A DNA stretch of 57,212 nt from Candidatus Kaiserbacteria bacterium RIFCSPHIGHO2_01_FULL_53_31. GTDB lineage: Bacteria > Patescibacteriota > Minisyncoccia > Phycocordibacterales > Phycocordibacteraceae. A program made the position numbers and the translations under genes. Numbering within the stretch: the first letter of the stretch is position 1; each line of letters starts with the position of its first letter. Shown in pieces: positions 11,287 to 20,876 of this stretch. The notes beneath the pieces are model-generated. The model did not search any database. It saw only the letters and a program-made list of their open reading frames with translations, and was not told the DNA's origin. The stretch is taken from NCBI GenBank assembly GCA_001781095.1, contig MFKU01000016.1:1-57212 (forward strand), written 5' to 3'.

Positions 11287-12732
11287 CTATTTCCCCACCT
11301 CCTCAATAATCAACTCTTTCAGAATAGTAGGGTTACCTGATCCCTTGGTTGCCTTCATGCTTTTACCGATTAAATATTGTAGGGCGGCATCCTTCCCTCT
11401 ACGATATTCCGCAACCACCTTTGTCTCCTCATTGAGCACTTGCTTCACGACACTTCTTAACGCCTCGGCATCATGCACCTGGATGAGTCCGTGTTCTTTT
11501 GCAATCGACTCCGGGTCACCTCCTCTTTCGACGAGAACGGCGAGTGTGTCCTTCGCACCGCGCGAGGAGAGCGTGCCGAGAGCGACGAGACGAATCAGCT
11601 TAGCAAATGAATGAGGGTCGAGTGTCGAATATTCTTCCTTCCCGTTCTTAGCAAACAAGCCGGCGAGGTCAGAAACGATGTAGTTCACCGCGAGAGAAAT
11701 ATGCGCGGCATCACTGTCGAGCGCATCGATAACAGCATCAAAAAATTGACTGCGCTCGGGTGTCGCCACCACATATATGCTGTCACTTTCCTTGAGTCCA
11801 TACGTCTGCACATACCGTGTACGACGCTCCCACGGGAGCTCCGGCAATGATGCACGCAAATTTTCAATAGAGAAATCTGGGATCTCCGAGAGATAGAGCT
11901 TCGGGAGATCCGGCTCAGGGAAATAGCGATAATCGGCGCTGCCTTCTTTAAACCGTTGGTGAAAGGTCTCCTGCTTCGTCTCGTCCCAGCCGCGTGTCTC
12001 TTGCACCACTTCCCCATCCGATTCAAGAAGCTTCGTCTGACGGCCTATTTCAAACGCGATAGCACGCTCAACCGATCTGAATGAATTCAGATTCTTAATT
12101 TCCACTTTAGTCCCAAGTCCTGAGTTTATTTCGGATTTCGCGCTTCGTGCTTCGGATTTTGCGATGCTCACATTAGCTTCAATACGCATTTCCCCCTTCT
12201 CCAGATTCGCCTCACTGGCACCGAGAGTGCGGAGAAGGAGCTGCAATTCTCGCGCGAAACGCCCCGCCGTCTCGGCATTGTGAATAACAGGCTCGGTGAC
12301 GAGCTCCATGAGCGGAATGCCGGCGCGATTGAAATCGACGAGGCTCTTCCCATCGTGATGAATTGAGCGGGCAGTGTCTTCTTCAAGATGTACGCGCGTG
12401 ATCGCAACTCCGCCGAGTTCGCCACCCATGACGAGTGGGTGCTGGTACTGACTAATTTGGTACCCCTTCGGAATATCGGGATAAAAATAACTCTTGCGAT
12501 CGAATTCGCTAAAATCTGCTAATGTCTCCCCAACAGCGCTGCCGAGGCGCAGAACGTGTCGGATAGCTTCGTGATTAATGACCGGTAACGTGCCCGGGTG
12601 CGCCAAACAGATCGGGCACACATTCACGTTTGGTCGGGTTTCGTCCGGATCGTTTGTGCAGTCGCAGAACATCTTGGTTCGCGTCTTGAGCTCTGCATGA
12701 ACTTCAAGACCTATGGTCGGACGGTACGACAT
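11287..12732 (-). CDS. gatB: Asp/Glu-tRNA(Asn/Gln) amidotransferase subunit B
   Basis: MSYRPTIGLEVHAELKTRTKMFCDC...NVCPICLAHPGTLPVIN; YFYPDIPKGYQISQYQ. Confidence 0.97.
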   Translation of the reverse strand: MSYRPTIGLEVHAELKTRTKMFCDCTNDPDETRPNVNVCPICLAHPGTLPVINHEAIRHVLRLGSAVGETLADFSEFDRKSYFYPDIPKGYQISQYQHPLVMGGELGGVAITRVHLEEDTARSIHHDGKSLVDFNRAGIPLMELVTEPVIHNAETAGRFARELQLLLRTLGASEANLEKGEMRIEANVSIAKSEARSAKSEINSGLGTKVEIKNLNSFRSVERAIAFEIGRQTKLLESDGEVVQETRGWDETKQETFHQRFKEGSADYRYFPEPDLPKLYLSEIPDFSIENLRASLPELPWERRTRYVQTYGLKESDSIYVVATPERSQFFDAVIDALDSDAAHISLAVNYIVSDLAGLFAKNGKEEYSTLDPHSFAKLIRLVALGTLSSRGAKDTLAVLVERGGDPESIAKEHGLIQVHDAEALRSVVKQVLNEETKVVAEYRRGKDAALQYLIGKSMKATKGSGNPTILKELIIEEVGK

Positions 12733-12748
12733 ACGTAATATGACTAGT

Positions 12749-13723
12749 CTAACCCTTTTTCAGCACGGTTGAAAGTTTATCTGAGAATCGTTTAAGAACA
12801 TCATCATCTTTTACCGAAACTGCCAGTACTTCCCTATCGGTTTCGCTCGCGAGTAGCTGCGCTTTTATTTGACATTCCTCAGCCGAGACAAGATCTGTTT
12901 TCGAGAGGACGACGATTTCGCGCTTCTTTTCGAGTCCATGCCCGAACGCATCGAGTTCTTTGCGCACTTCCCTATAGGCCGCGAGTGGGTCTTCTTGGGC
13001 TGCCGAGATAAGGTGGAGCAAAATTCCAGTGCGTTCGACATGTTTAAGAAATTTTATACCGAGCCCGCGCCCGAGAGAGGCACCCTCGATAAGACCAGGT
13101 ATGTCTGCAAGAATATGGCCATAAAAGTCTCCAAGAAACGGTTCGAGCGTCGTGAAAGGATACGCACCGATCTTCGATTTAGCTCGCGTAAGAGCGTTTA
13201 GAAGCGACGATTTCCCGGCGTTCGGCAGGCCGATGAGCCCAGCGTCCGCAATTATTTTCAGCGTTAGCTCAATATCGCCTCCCTTGCCCGGCTTGCCCTC
13301 TGTCCTCTCAAACGGATTTTGGTGTGTCGAACTCTTAAAACGAGCATTGCCCTTGCCGCCTGCACCGCCCTTAAAGAGGACCACCTTTTGCCCTTCGCGC
13401 GTGATTTCGTGTTCAGTCCCTGTCTCCGGAACGCGCACGAACGTGCCAACAGGCACGTTAAGAATGACCGGATCGCCATCGGCGCCGTGTTTGAGCTCGT
13501 TCTTGCCCGCCCCGCCGTCTTCCGCACGAAATTTCTTCTCATAGCGATAGTGTGCAAGAGCCGACAAGTCGCGCACGCCCACGAGGACGATATTTCCGCC
13601 TCGACCACCATCGCCGCCGGAAGGACCACCGCGCGCCGTCTCTTTCGTGCGGAGCCAACGCACGACGCCGTCGCCACCTTTGCCAGCAGATGCATGTATC
13701 GTCATCTCATCGACAAATGCCAT
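12749..13723 (-). CDS. obgE: Obg family GTPase
   Basis: Glycine-rich Obg fold GKGGDGVVRWLRTKETARGGPSGGDGGRGGN and G domain GLIGLPNAGKSSLLNALT. Confidence 0.97.
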   Translation of the reverse strand: MAFVDEMTIHASAGKGGDGVVRWLRTKETARGGPSGGDGGRGGNIVLVGVRDLSALAHYRYEKKFRAEDGGAGKNELKHGADGDPVILNVPVGTFVRVPETGTEHEITREGQKVVLFKGGAGGKGNARFKSSTHQNPFERTEGKPGKGGDIELTLKIIADAGLIGLPNAGKSSLLNALTRAKSKIGAYPFTTLEPFLGDFYGHILADIPGLIEGASLGRGLGIKFLKHVERTGILLHLISAAQEDPLAAYREVRKELDAFGHGLEKKREIVVLSKTDLVSAEECQIKAQLLASETDREVLAVSVKDDDVLKRFSDKLSTVLKKG

Positions 13724-13727
13724 AGGA

Positions 13728-16244
13728 TTATGAACTTACGATTTCCCAGCCTTGTGTCAGAAATGCTTCGGCTTTTTTGAACTTGAGTGTCTGAGTCTCA
13801 TCGCCTTTCCTAATGATCACCATGTCGTTTCTGCCGGGAACTGATGCTCTGACCACAGGGGCTTGCGCGGCATCTTCTTCTTTTCCGGCAGCCACAAGCG
13901 CTGCGCGTGTTTTCTCCTCTTCTGCACGAATTCGCGCATCATCCGACGACACCAGACGCGGTATGACGTCATTCATCGTCGCTCTGATATTCGCCTCCAA
14001 CTGTCGGAAGCGTATAAGACCCTCGCGTCGGTACTCGATGAGCGGATCGCGCTGGCCATAGGCACGCAGTGATACCGAGCGGCGCAAATAGTCCATGGTT
14101 TCCAGATGTTCCAGCCAGAATGTGTCAATAACTTGCAGAAGAAGACGGCGCAGCCCTGGAATAAATGCCTCGCCGAGCTCGCTCTGCTTCGCCTCAAATG
14201 CTCCGTGCGCGGTCGAGGTGTTTTCAAGGAGATCTCGGACTATGCTTTCGACTTCAGCATCACTGCCTTCAAGTGCCGCACGTCGGCGCGCATAAATCGC
14301 GAGGCGCTGCGTATTCATGACATCATCGTAGGCAAGAATCTGCTTACGCGCGTCGAAGTTAAAACCCTCGATGCGTTTTTGCGCCGTTTCAAGCGACCGT
14401 GTAATCATCGAGCTCTCAATGGGTTCGTCTTCAGGAATACCGAAACGGCCCATAACCTTCTTCAACGTCTCCGAAGCGAACACGCGCATAAGTTTATCTT
14501 CAAGCGAGACATAAAAACGCGTCTCTCCGGGATCGCCCTGACGACCCGATCGCCCACGCAGCTGATTATCGATGCGGCGCGCGTCATGGCGCTCAGTGCC
14601 GATGACCATGAGCCCGCCTTTCCCGAGCACAGAAGCTCGTAGAGCTGCGTCGGCAAGCGCGCCGCCGAGCTTGATATCGACACCGCGACCGGCAAGATTG
14701 GTCGCGACCGTCACTTGCCCCTCCTTCCCCGCCTCTGCGATGATTTCGCCTTCTCGTTCATGATTCTTTGCATTCAACACTTCGTGTGGGACGCCCGCAT
14801 CCTGCAAATACGAGCTTACGATTTCGTTATCCTCGATAGAAACGGTACCGACAAGCACCGGCTGTCCCTTCTCGTGTCGCTCGGCAACGGCACGTGCCAC
14901 GGCATGGTATTTCCCTGCGGCTGTCTGAAATATCAGATCGTCATGATCCTTGCGCGCGACCGGCTTATTGGTCGGGACGACTATCACTTCTAGAGCGTAG
15001 ACGGTATAAAACTCCTCTTCAGAAGAGAACGCCGTGCCGGTCATGCCGGCGAGACGCTCGTACATGCGGAAGAGGTTCTGGAATGTTACGCTCGCGTAGG
15101 TGCGCGTCTCTTCTCTGACCGTCACGCCTTCTTTCGCTTCGATTGCCTGATGCAGACCTTCCGACCAGCGCCGACCCGGCTGCATTCTCCCCGTAAACTC
15201 ATCGACGATGACGATTTCACCGTCGCGTACCACATATTCTTTATCGACGTGGAAGAGTGCTTTTGCACGCACCGCTGTTTCAAGGTGGTGTGCATATTTC
15301 ACGCCCCCTTCGGTGTAAAGATTTTCAATACCAAGCGCCGTTTCCGCCTTGTGCATCCCTTCTTCGGTAATCTGGACTGCTTTCTGCTTCTCGTCGACCG
15401 TGTAATCTTCCCCTTCGTTCATCTGCTCTACAATGCCGGCGAAGCGCTCATACAACATCTGCGAATCGCCGGCAGGACCGGAGATGATAAGCGGCGTGCG
15501 CGCTTCATCGATCAAAATAGAGTCGACTTCATCGACAATGGTGTAGTAGAAACCGCGCTGCACGATCTGCGACGCATCATAGGCAGTGTTGTCGCGTAAA
15601 TAATCGAAACCGAGTTCGTTATTGGTCGCATAGGTAATGTCGGCGGCATACGCTTCCTTCTTATCAACCGGGCGCAGATAGTCGTAGAAAATTCTGAACG
15701 CCCCTTCGGCATCGCGTTCAGTATCTTCTTCATGTGCGACATGTGATGCATCATAACGATACGCGCCCGTCGAGGTCACGACACCGACCGTGAGACCAAG
15801 GAAACCATAGATCTGTCCCATCCAGGTACCGTCGCGGCGCGCGAGGTAATCATTCACCGTGACGATTTGCACGCCGCGGCCTGCGAGCGCATGGAAGGTT
15901 GCAGGAAGCGTGGCAACAAGCGTTTTACCCTCGCCCGTGCGCATCTCCGCAATCTTCCCTTCGGTAAGCGCGAGACCGCCCATAAGCTGCACATCGAAAT
16001 GGCATTGATGGAGCGTTCTGCGCGCAGCCTCGCGCACGAATGCAAACACCAGCGGGAGATCATCTTTTGCGGTGCCGGCTTCTCGCGCACGAGCGTGCAC
16101 GGTGGCAAAACGCGCGCGAATCTCCTCATCTGAAAGAGGTTGCAACTCCTCTGTTAAACGATTGGTAGCCGCTACGATAGGCGCCGCCTTTTTCAAGAAG
16201 GTCGCGGATTGATTCTTTGAAAAGAGATGAGGTAACCCGAACAT
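13728..16244 (-). CDS. secA: Preprotein translocase ATPase SecA (start reassigned from 16292 to 16244)
   Basis: MRTGEGKTLVATLPATFHAL, VDEVDSILIDEARTPLIISGPA, NLAGRGVDIKLGG, QLRGRSGRQGDPG. MFGLPHLFSKNQ is the natural start; the ORF-track start lies in a terminator hairpin. Confidence 0.96.
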   Translation of the reverse strand: MFGLPHLFSKNQSATFLKKAAPIVAATNRLTEELQPLSDEEIRARFATVHARAREAGTAKDDLPLVFAFVREAARRTLHQCHFDVQLMGGLALTEGKIAEMRTGEGKTLVATLPATFHALAGRGVQIVTVNDYLARRDGTWMGQIYGFLGLTVGVVTSTGAYRYDASHVAHEEDTERDAEGAFRIFYDYLRPVDKKEAYAADITYATNNELGFDYLRDNTAYDASQIVQRGFYYTIVDEVDSILIDEARTPLIISGPAGDSQMLYERFAGIVEQMNEGEDYTVDEKQKAVQITEEGMHKAETALGIENLYTEGGVKYAHHLETAVRAKALFHVDKEYVVRDGEIVIVDEFTGRMQPGRRWSEGLHQAIEAKEGVTVREETRTYASVTFQNLFRMYERLAGMTGTAFSSEEEFYTVYALEVIVVPTNKPVARKDHDDLIFQTAAGKYHAVARAVAERHEKGQPVLVGTVSIEDNEIVSSYLQDAGVPHEVLNAKNHEREGEIIAEAGKEGQVTVATNLAGRGVDIKLGGALADAALRASVLGKGGLMVIGTERHDARRIDNQLRGRSGRQGDPGETRFYVSLEDKLMRVFASETLKKVMGRFGIPEDEPIESSMITRSLETAQKRIEGFNFDARKQILAYDDVMNTQRLAIYARRRAALEGSDAEVESIVRDLLENTSTAHGAFEAKQSELGEAFIPGLRRLLLQVIDTFWLEHLETMDYLRRSVSLRAYGQRDPLIEYRREGLIRFRQLEANIRATMNDVIPRLVSSDDARIRAEEEKTRAALVAAGKEEDAAQAPVVRASVPGRNDMVIIRKGDETQTLKFKKAEAFLTQGWEIVSS

Positions 16245-16251
16245 TCCACGC

Positions 16252-16257
16252 ACTATA
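16252..16257 (-). promoter_or_regulatory. -10 box TATAGT, 7 nt upstream of the secA start
   Basis: Reverse complement GGTATAGTGCGTGGAATGTTCGGG. Confidence 0.55.
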
Positions 16258-16284
16258 CCATTCGGGCAGAAAACGGCCAAAAAC

Positions 16285-16314
16285 AAAAACATCCGCCAGG
16301 TGGCGGATGTTTTT
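16285..16314 (-). terminator. Rho-independent-type terminator, 13-bp stem
   Basis: aaaaacatccgcc-aggt-ggcggatgttttt, just 3' of the Lys/Arg peptide gene. Confidence 0.85.
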
Positions 16315-16327
16315 GCTAGTTTTAGAA

Positions 16328-16420
16328 CTAACGGCGCTTCTTGCCAGCCTTGCGCTTCGTTGCCTTGCGCTTGGTAGCCTTCTTCGCAGTCTTCTTCGCG
16401 GCCTTACGCTTTTTTGCCAT
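16328..16420 (-). CDS. 30-aa Lys/Arg/Ala-rich histone-H1-like peptide
   Basis: MAKKRKAAKKTAKKATKRKATKRKAGKKRR, stop at 16328, followed by a strong terminator; the ORF track's 134-aa version is an upstream extension overlapping murB. Confidence 0.7.
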   Translation of the reverse strand: MAKKRKAAKKTAKKATKRKATKRKAGKKRR

Positions 16421-16550
16421 GGTATTTTTGCGAATTAGAAATGATGGTTGATATGTCGACCTGACTGGAGTAATTATCGCGCGTAAAAAACTTTTTGCGC
16501 GGCGAAAAAATATAATGTGTGGATAACTTTTTTTAATTTCATTTGTGATT

Positions 16551-17618
16551 TTATTTTTCTTTCTCAACAGCACCAACGTATTCAACTTCTCGCTCAAGAT
16601 GGATGGAAAAAATCTGCTCGACGGCAGTTTGCATATCATGCGCAAGGTCCGCAACTTCGCGCGCGCGCGCACCGCCCACATTAATAAGTGACAACTGATG
16701 CTTTGGCGAGACACCGACGCCACCACGCACATATCCCTTTGAATACTCGGTAAACTCGAGCAGGAAGCCGGCAGCTACTTTATAGCTGCCATCGCTCTGC
16801 TCCCAGGCCCAAGGACGTAGACGGCTCTCGAGCTCTGGATTCAATGCTCGTGCTCTTCTTTCAAGCTCTTTATACTCAGCCACCCCAAGATAGAGCGTAC
16901 TAAAGAATGAACCGGCACTTTTAAAAGCACCCTGCGAGACGCCTTTCTGTTCTCGAATAGTGAGAATGCTCTCACGCACAGAAGCGAGGCTCGGCTCATC
17001 CTGCGTCACGAACGCAAAGCGGTGATCCGTGTAATTCACCTGCGGTTTACCATGAGGGACGAGTGTAAAACTTGCATTGAATATAATGTACCTGCCGGGG
17101 TTTTTGTTAAAAATGCTTCCGTGATACGAGAACATGCACTCTTCCTTCGTGAACGCGCGGACTCCCTGCGTCAGGTTTTGTGTATCGAGAACAAGAGCAT
17201 TCGCGAACGTGTCCGATACTTGAGCCCCATAGCATCCAATATTTTCGACGATGGCACCTCCGACCGTTCCAGGCACGCCGGACATACATTCGAGACCGGC
17301 GAGGTCTTTCTCCACGGTCTCACGTGCGAGTTCATCCCAGATCACTCCCGCTCCGGCAGTGACGAGTACTCGTTCTTCGTCATTCGTATATTCGCGATCG
17401 AAACTCTCGATCTGCACGACGAGTCCTGCAAATCCTTCATCAGCCACTAAAATATTCGATCCGCCACCGAGAACAAAAAATGGAATACCTTTGCTCGCCG
17501 CGAACTGCAGAGCTTCTTCAACGTCAGCCACGTTCTTCGCGCGCATAAAGTAGCGCGCACTGCCGCCGATATTGAATGTCGTGAGGGGTGCAAGAGGAAC
17601 GTTCTCCTGTATCGTCAT
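16551..17618 (-). CDS. murB: UDP-N-acetylenolpyruvoylglucosamine reductase
   Basis: PLTTFNIGGSARYF, FFVLGGGSNILVADEGF, GVPGTVGGAIVENIGCYGAQ, GAFKSAGSFF. Confidence 0.96.
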   Translation of the reverse strand: MTIQENVPLAPLTTFNIGGSARYFMRAKNVADVEEALQFAASKGIPFFVLGGGSNILVADEGFAGLVVQIESFDREYTNDEERVLVTAGAGVIWDELARETVEKDLAGLECMSGVPGTVGGAIVENIGCYGAQVSDTFANALVLDTQNLTQGVRAFTKEECMFSYHGSIFNKNPGRYIIFNASFTLVPHGKPQVNYTDHRFAFVTQDEPSLASVRESILTIREQKGVSQGAFKSAGSFFSTLYLGVAEYKELERRARALNPELESRLRPWAWEQSDGSYKVAAGFLLEFTEYSKGYVRGGVGVSPKHQLSLINVGGARAREVADLAHDMQTAVEQIFSIHLEREVEYVGAVEKEK

Positions 17619-19789
17619 TGCACGGTCGTCTTCCCTTGTATCTGTTGAATCGCTGCAGCGCCGGAAGAAGCTGCCTCCGGATACAGTGCGACGGCCTTCT
17701 TAATGGTCGCAATAGCGTTTTGCTTATCTCCAGCCGCATAATACGCTGCTGCAAGTGAGAACCACGTTTGAGCGCCTACGCCGGAAGCACTCGCGCGAAC
17801 TTTCCACAGGCGTATGAGAGACGGCCAGTCCTTCGTTCGATAGTACGCGACCGCGAGAACATCGCTGTCGATAGTCGTCGTGCCATATGCGCGCTTCAAG
17901 ATGTCGTTTGCTGCAGGAACATCGCCCGCAGCGATATTCCCAGCGGCGGCGTACACGGCAAGACGAGGAAACTGGGGTCCAAGTGCATATGCCTTACTGA
18001 AGGCGGCCTGCGCTCCCTTCGCGTTGCCCACATCCCACTCGGTCGCGCCAATTTCAATCCAAATATCCTCTTTGTTTGGCGAGAGCAGTGACGCGGCTTT
18101 AATCTCGTCGAGCGCGTTTTGAAAATCTCCTCCCGCGCGATATGCATAGGCGAGCTGCAACCGTTCGCGTGCGTCATCAGGGTATGCGGCAACCTGTTTT
18201 TGCATTTCAGAGACGGCGAGGGAAACTGCTTGCTGCTTCTCTGTCGTCGGCACCGACGGATTTTGTGCCACTATAGAGGCGAAAGCGACGAGCTGCTCGC
18301 GGATCTCCTGTGTCGCAAAAGCCGGATGAGTGAGAAGATCAGCAAACATCGAAATATTCTGCGCTGGACCTTCTGCTGCGGGCGTCATCGCGACAATTAG
18401 TTGTGTCGCCGCCTTCATTCCAGGAATATTTACCGACCAGATAAGTGCAATGAGAACGACCGCGGCGACAGGGAGCGCGTACGTCGCGCCTTCCTCGGAA
18501 GTCAATTCCCTCTGATTATCGAGCACTGTGCGCCTCGCAACCTGCGAGTCTATAAGTGCGAGTATCGCGAAGAAATAGATGTAGGAGTACAGATTGTCGA
18601 AGACAAAGATGTTATGAAATGCGTATCCGGCAAGCGCAGCGGTAAGCGCAATGCGTTCGGGCCGCGAGAGTTCCGAGTTTCGCCACAGAAGGACGATAGC
18701 GGAACCGAAAAGTGACAGGTACAGCACAAACGCCGGCACTCCTCCTGCCGTAAGCCAATCAATGAAGGCGTCGTGCGCGCGGTCAAACCATGATTCTTGT
18801 CCGTAGAGCGACGGCTGGTAGTGCTTGTTAAAAATGTAGTTGAAACCTTCCTGACCCCAGCCGGTAAGAGGGCGCTCGCCAACTCCGCGAAGAGCCATGC
18901 CCCAAATCGTAAAGCGCGTCTGTCCATCGGAGAGCGAAATGGAGGCGATGCGCTGAAGCGTGTGATTCTCTTGGACGAATGCAGAGTTGCGCGCCGCATA
19001 AAAGACACCTGCAACAAGCAATAACAACACAAGCATCCCACCCGCAAACCGGCGAGCGCGCTTCCCCGCAGTGAAGGCAGTTAGAAGCGCCCCGAGGAAT
19101 AGCGCGCCGACAAGCCCCAAGACAGTGCCGCGCGTCTCGGTAAAAAAAATGAGCACCGCTTCAAGCACGGCGAGCGCGATGAGCGACCATTTCAGCCATA
19201 GCTGCTGTTCGGTAAGCGCGAGCCACAGCGCAATAAATACATTGAAGAGGAAATATATCGCGAGATATGCAGAGTTACCAAACGACGCGTCAATACGCGT
19301 TGAACCCTGGTGAATGGCCAGCGTTCCACTGAGCTGCAATAGCGCGTAGGCGGAAACAACGACAGAAACGGTAAGCGACATGAGGAACCAGGCGCGCCAC
19401 TTCTTCTCGACGCGCAGAACGGCGCTCGCGGCGAAAAAGAACCCGAGGAGATGCGCAAGAAGCACCCATCCTTCCATGCGCTCAAAATTGCTCCAGAACG
19501 CCTTCATCACATTGTTTGCGAAGATGTCCGCAATAAACATCCAAACCACGAAAGCGACGAATGCGATGCCTATCCACGAGAAACGCGGACGGTATTCTTT
19601 ATCAAGTAACGCAAGAACCGCCCACGCAACGACGGCCACTTCAGTAAGAATGCGGAAGAAAAATGCCTTGCCCGTAATGAATGGGAAAAAGTAAGGATCG
19701 GCGACGATCAAGGGCGCAAGTGGGATGAGAAAGAATGCTCCAAGCGCCGTCCACCGCGCAATCTGCTTCGCTACTCCGTCGCTTCGCAT
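17615..19789 (-). CDS. O-antigen ligase/polymerase-like membrane protein with C-terminal TPR region
   Basis: Multiple TMs, GWGQEGFNYIFNKHYQPSLYGQESWFDRAHDAFIDWLTAGG (Wzy_C/ligase-type loop), C-terminal TPR helices. Confidence 0.85.
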   Translation of the reverse strand: MRSDGVAKQIARWTALGAFFLIPLAPLIVADPYFFPFITGKAFFFRILTEVAVVAWAVLALLDKEYRPRFSWIGIAFVAFVVWMFIADIFANNVMKAFWSNFERMEGWVLLAHLLGFFFAASAVLRVEKKWRAWFLMSLTVSVVVSAYALLQLSGTLAIHQGSTRIDASFGNSAYLAIYFLFNVFIALWLALTEQQLWLKWSLIALAVLEAVLIFFTETRGTVLGLVGALFLGALLTAFTAGKRARRFAGGMLVLLLLVAGVFYAARNSAFVQENHTLQRIASISLSDGQTRFTIWGMALRGVGERPLTGWGQEGFNYIFNKHYQPSLYGQESWFDRAHDAFIDWLTAGGVPAFVLYLSLFGSAIVLLWRNSELSRPERIALTAALAGYAFHNIFVFDNLYSYIYFFAILALIDSQVARRTVLDNQRELTSEEGATYALPVAAVVLIALIWSVNIPGMKAATQLIVAMTPAAEGPAQNISMFADLLTHPAFATQEIREQLVAFASIVAQNPSVPTTEKQQAVSLAVSEMQKQVAAYPDDARERLQLAYAYRAGGDFQNALDEIKAASLLSPNKEDIWIEIGATEWDVGNAKGAQAAFSKAYALGPQFPRLAVYAAAGNIAAGDVPAANDILKRAYGTTTIDSDVLAVAYYRTKDWPSLIRLWKVRASASGVGAQTWFSLAAAYYAAGDKQNAIATIKKAVALYPEAASSGAAAIQQIQGKTTVQ

Positions 19790-19805
19790 GATGGGGACTA
19801 CTATA

Positions 19806-20873
19806 TCACACTTGCTCCAGACCTTTTCGGTGAGCGCTAGCGCAAAGATCGTTCATGATCGCATCAATATCGTACGTAAGCGCCCACTCGGGATAATGCG
19901 ATTTAAATTTGGAAAGGTCGGAAATATACCAGATATGATCGCCCATTCGTGGTTCGTCCTTGTACGTCACTGCCGCTTTCTTCCCCAGCAATTTCTCGGA
20001 TACACCAATAGCTTCGAGCATCGAGATGTTGCTCTCCCTTCCACCGCCGGCGTTATATACCTCTCCCGGTCGAGGTTGTTGATGAAAGTGCCAGAACATG
20101 TTGACCAGATCGTGCGCGTGGATGTTATCACGCACCTGCTTGCCTTTGTAACCGAAAATCGTATAGGGCGTACCCGTCGCAACGCACTTTACCAAATAGG
20201 CGAGGAAGCCGTGCAGCTGTGCCCCCGAGTGGTTGGGCCCCGTGAGGCATCCACCACGAAACACTCCTGTATTCATCGCGAAATATTTGCCGTACTCCTG
20301 CACCAGCACGTCAGCCGCGACCTTAGATGCCCCAAAAATGCTATGGAGCGTCTGGTCGATGGACATAGATTCATTAATTCCTTGCGAAAAAACGTGGTTG
20401 TCTGCAATCTCAAAACGCGTTTCTTTCTCAACGAGCGGCAGATAATTCGGCCGGTCTCCGTATACTTTGTTGGTTGACGTAAATATAAATGTTGCTCGTG
20501 GAGCATACTGCCGCACGCTCTCAAGCATGACGAGCGTGCCTCCTGCATTGACTGAAAAATCAGTGTACGGTTCTCTTGCCGCCCAGTCGTGCGAGGGTTG
20601 CGCGGCGGTATGGATGACAATCTCGGGCCGGTATTTTTTTACAATCTTCTCGACCGCAGAGCGGTCCTGAATGTCCGCGTCGTAGTGTGTATATCGTTCC
20701 CCCAGCTCTTTTTTGAGCTGCTCGCAATTCCAGCTTGTGCTCGCCTCAGCACCAAAGAAATACTTCCTCATATCGTTATCGATGCCGACAATGTAGAAAC
20801 CTTTTGCGGCAAAAAAACGCGTCGCCTCAGAACCAATGAGCCCCGCCGAACCAGTAATGAGCGCTGTCTTCAT
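19806..20873 (-). CDS. NAD-dependent sugar epimerase, CDP-paratose/tyvelose 2-epimerase-like
   Basis: [15 protein letters not shown] Rossmann motif; [31 protein letters not shown]. Confidence 0.85.
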   Translation of the reverse strand: MKTALITGSAGLIGSEATRFFAAKGFYIVGIDNDMRKYFFGAEASTSWNCEQLKKELGERYTHYDADIQDRSAVEKIVKKYRPEIVIHTAAQPSHDWAAREPYTDFSVNAGGTLVMLESVRQYAPRATFIFTSTNKVYGDRPNYLPLVEKETRFEIADNHVFSQGINESMSIDQTLHSIFGASKVAADVLVQEYGKYFAMNTGVFRGGCLTGPNHSGAQLHGFLAYLVKCVATGTPYTIFGYKGKQVRDNIHAHDLVNMFWHFHQQPRPGEVYNAGGGRESNISMLEAIGVSEKLLGKKAAVTYKDEPRMGDHIWYISDLSKFKSHYPEWALTYDIDAIMNDLCASAHRKGLEQV

Positions 20874-20876
20874 ACT

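Noticed and set aside
16328-16732. 134-aa ORF for the Lys/Arg peptide
   Set aside because: The upstream part overlaps murB out of frame and looks non-coding; the natural gene is the 30-aa ORF starting at 16420.
19725-20477. 250-aa plus-strand ORF
   Set aside because: Antisense to the sugar epimerase gene (19806-20873), which has clear Rossmann motifs.
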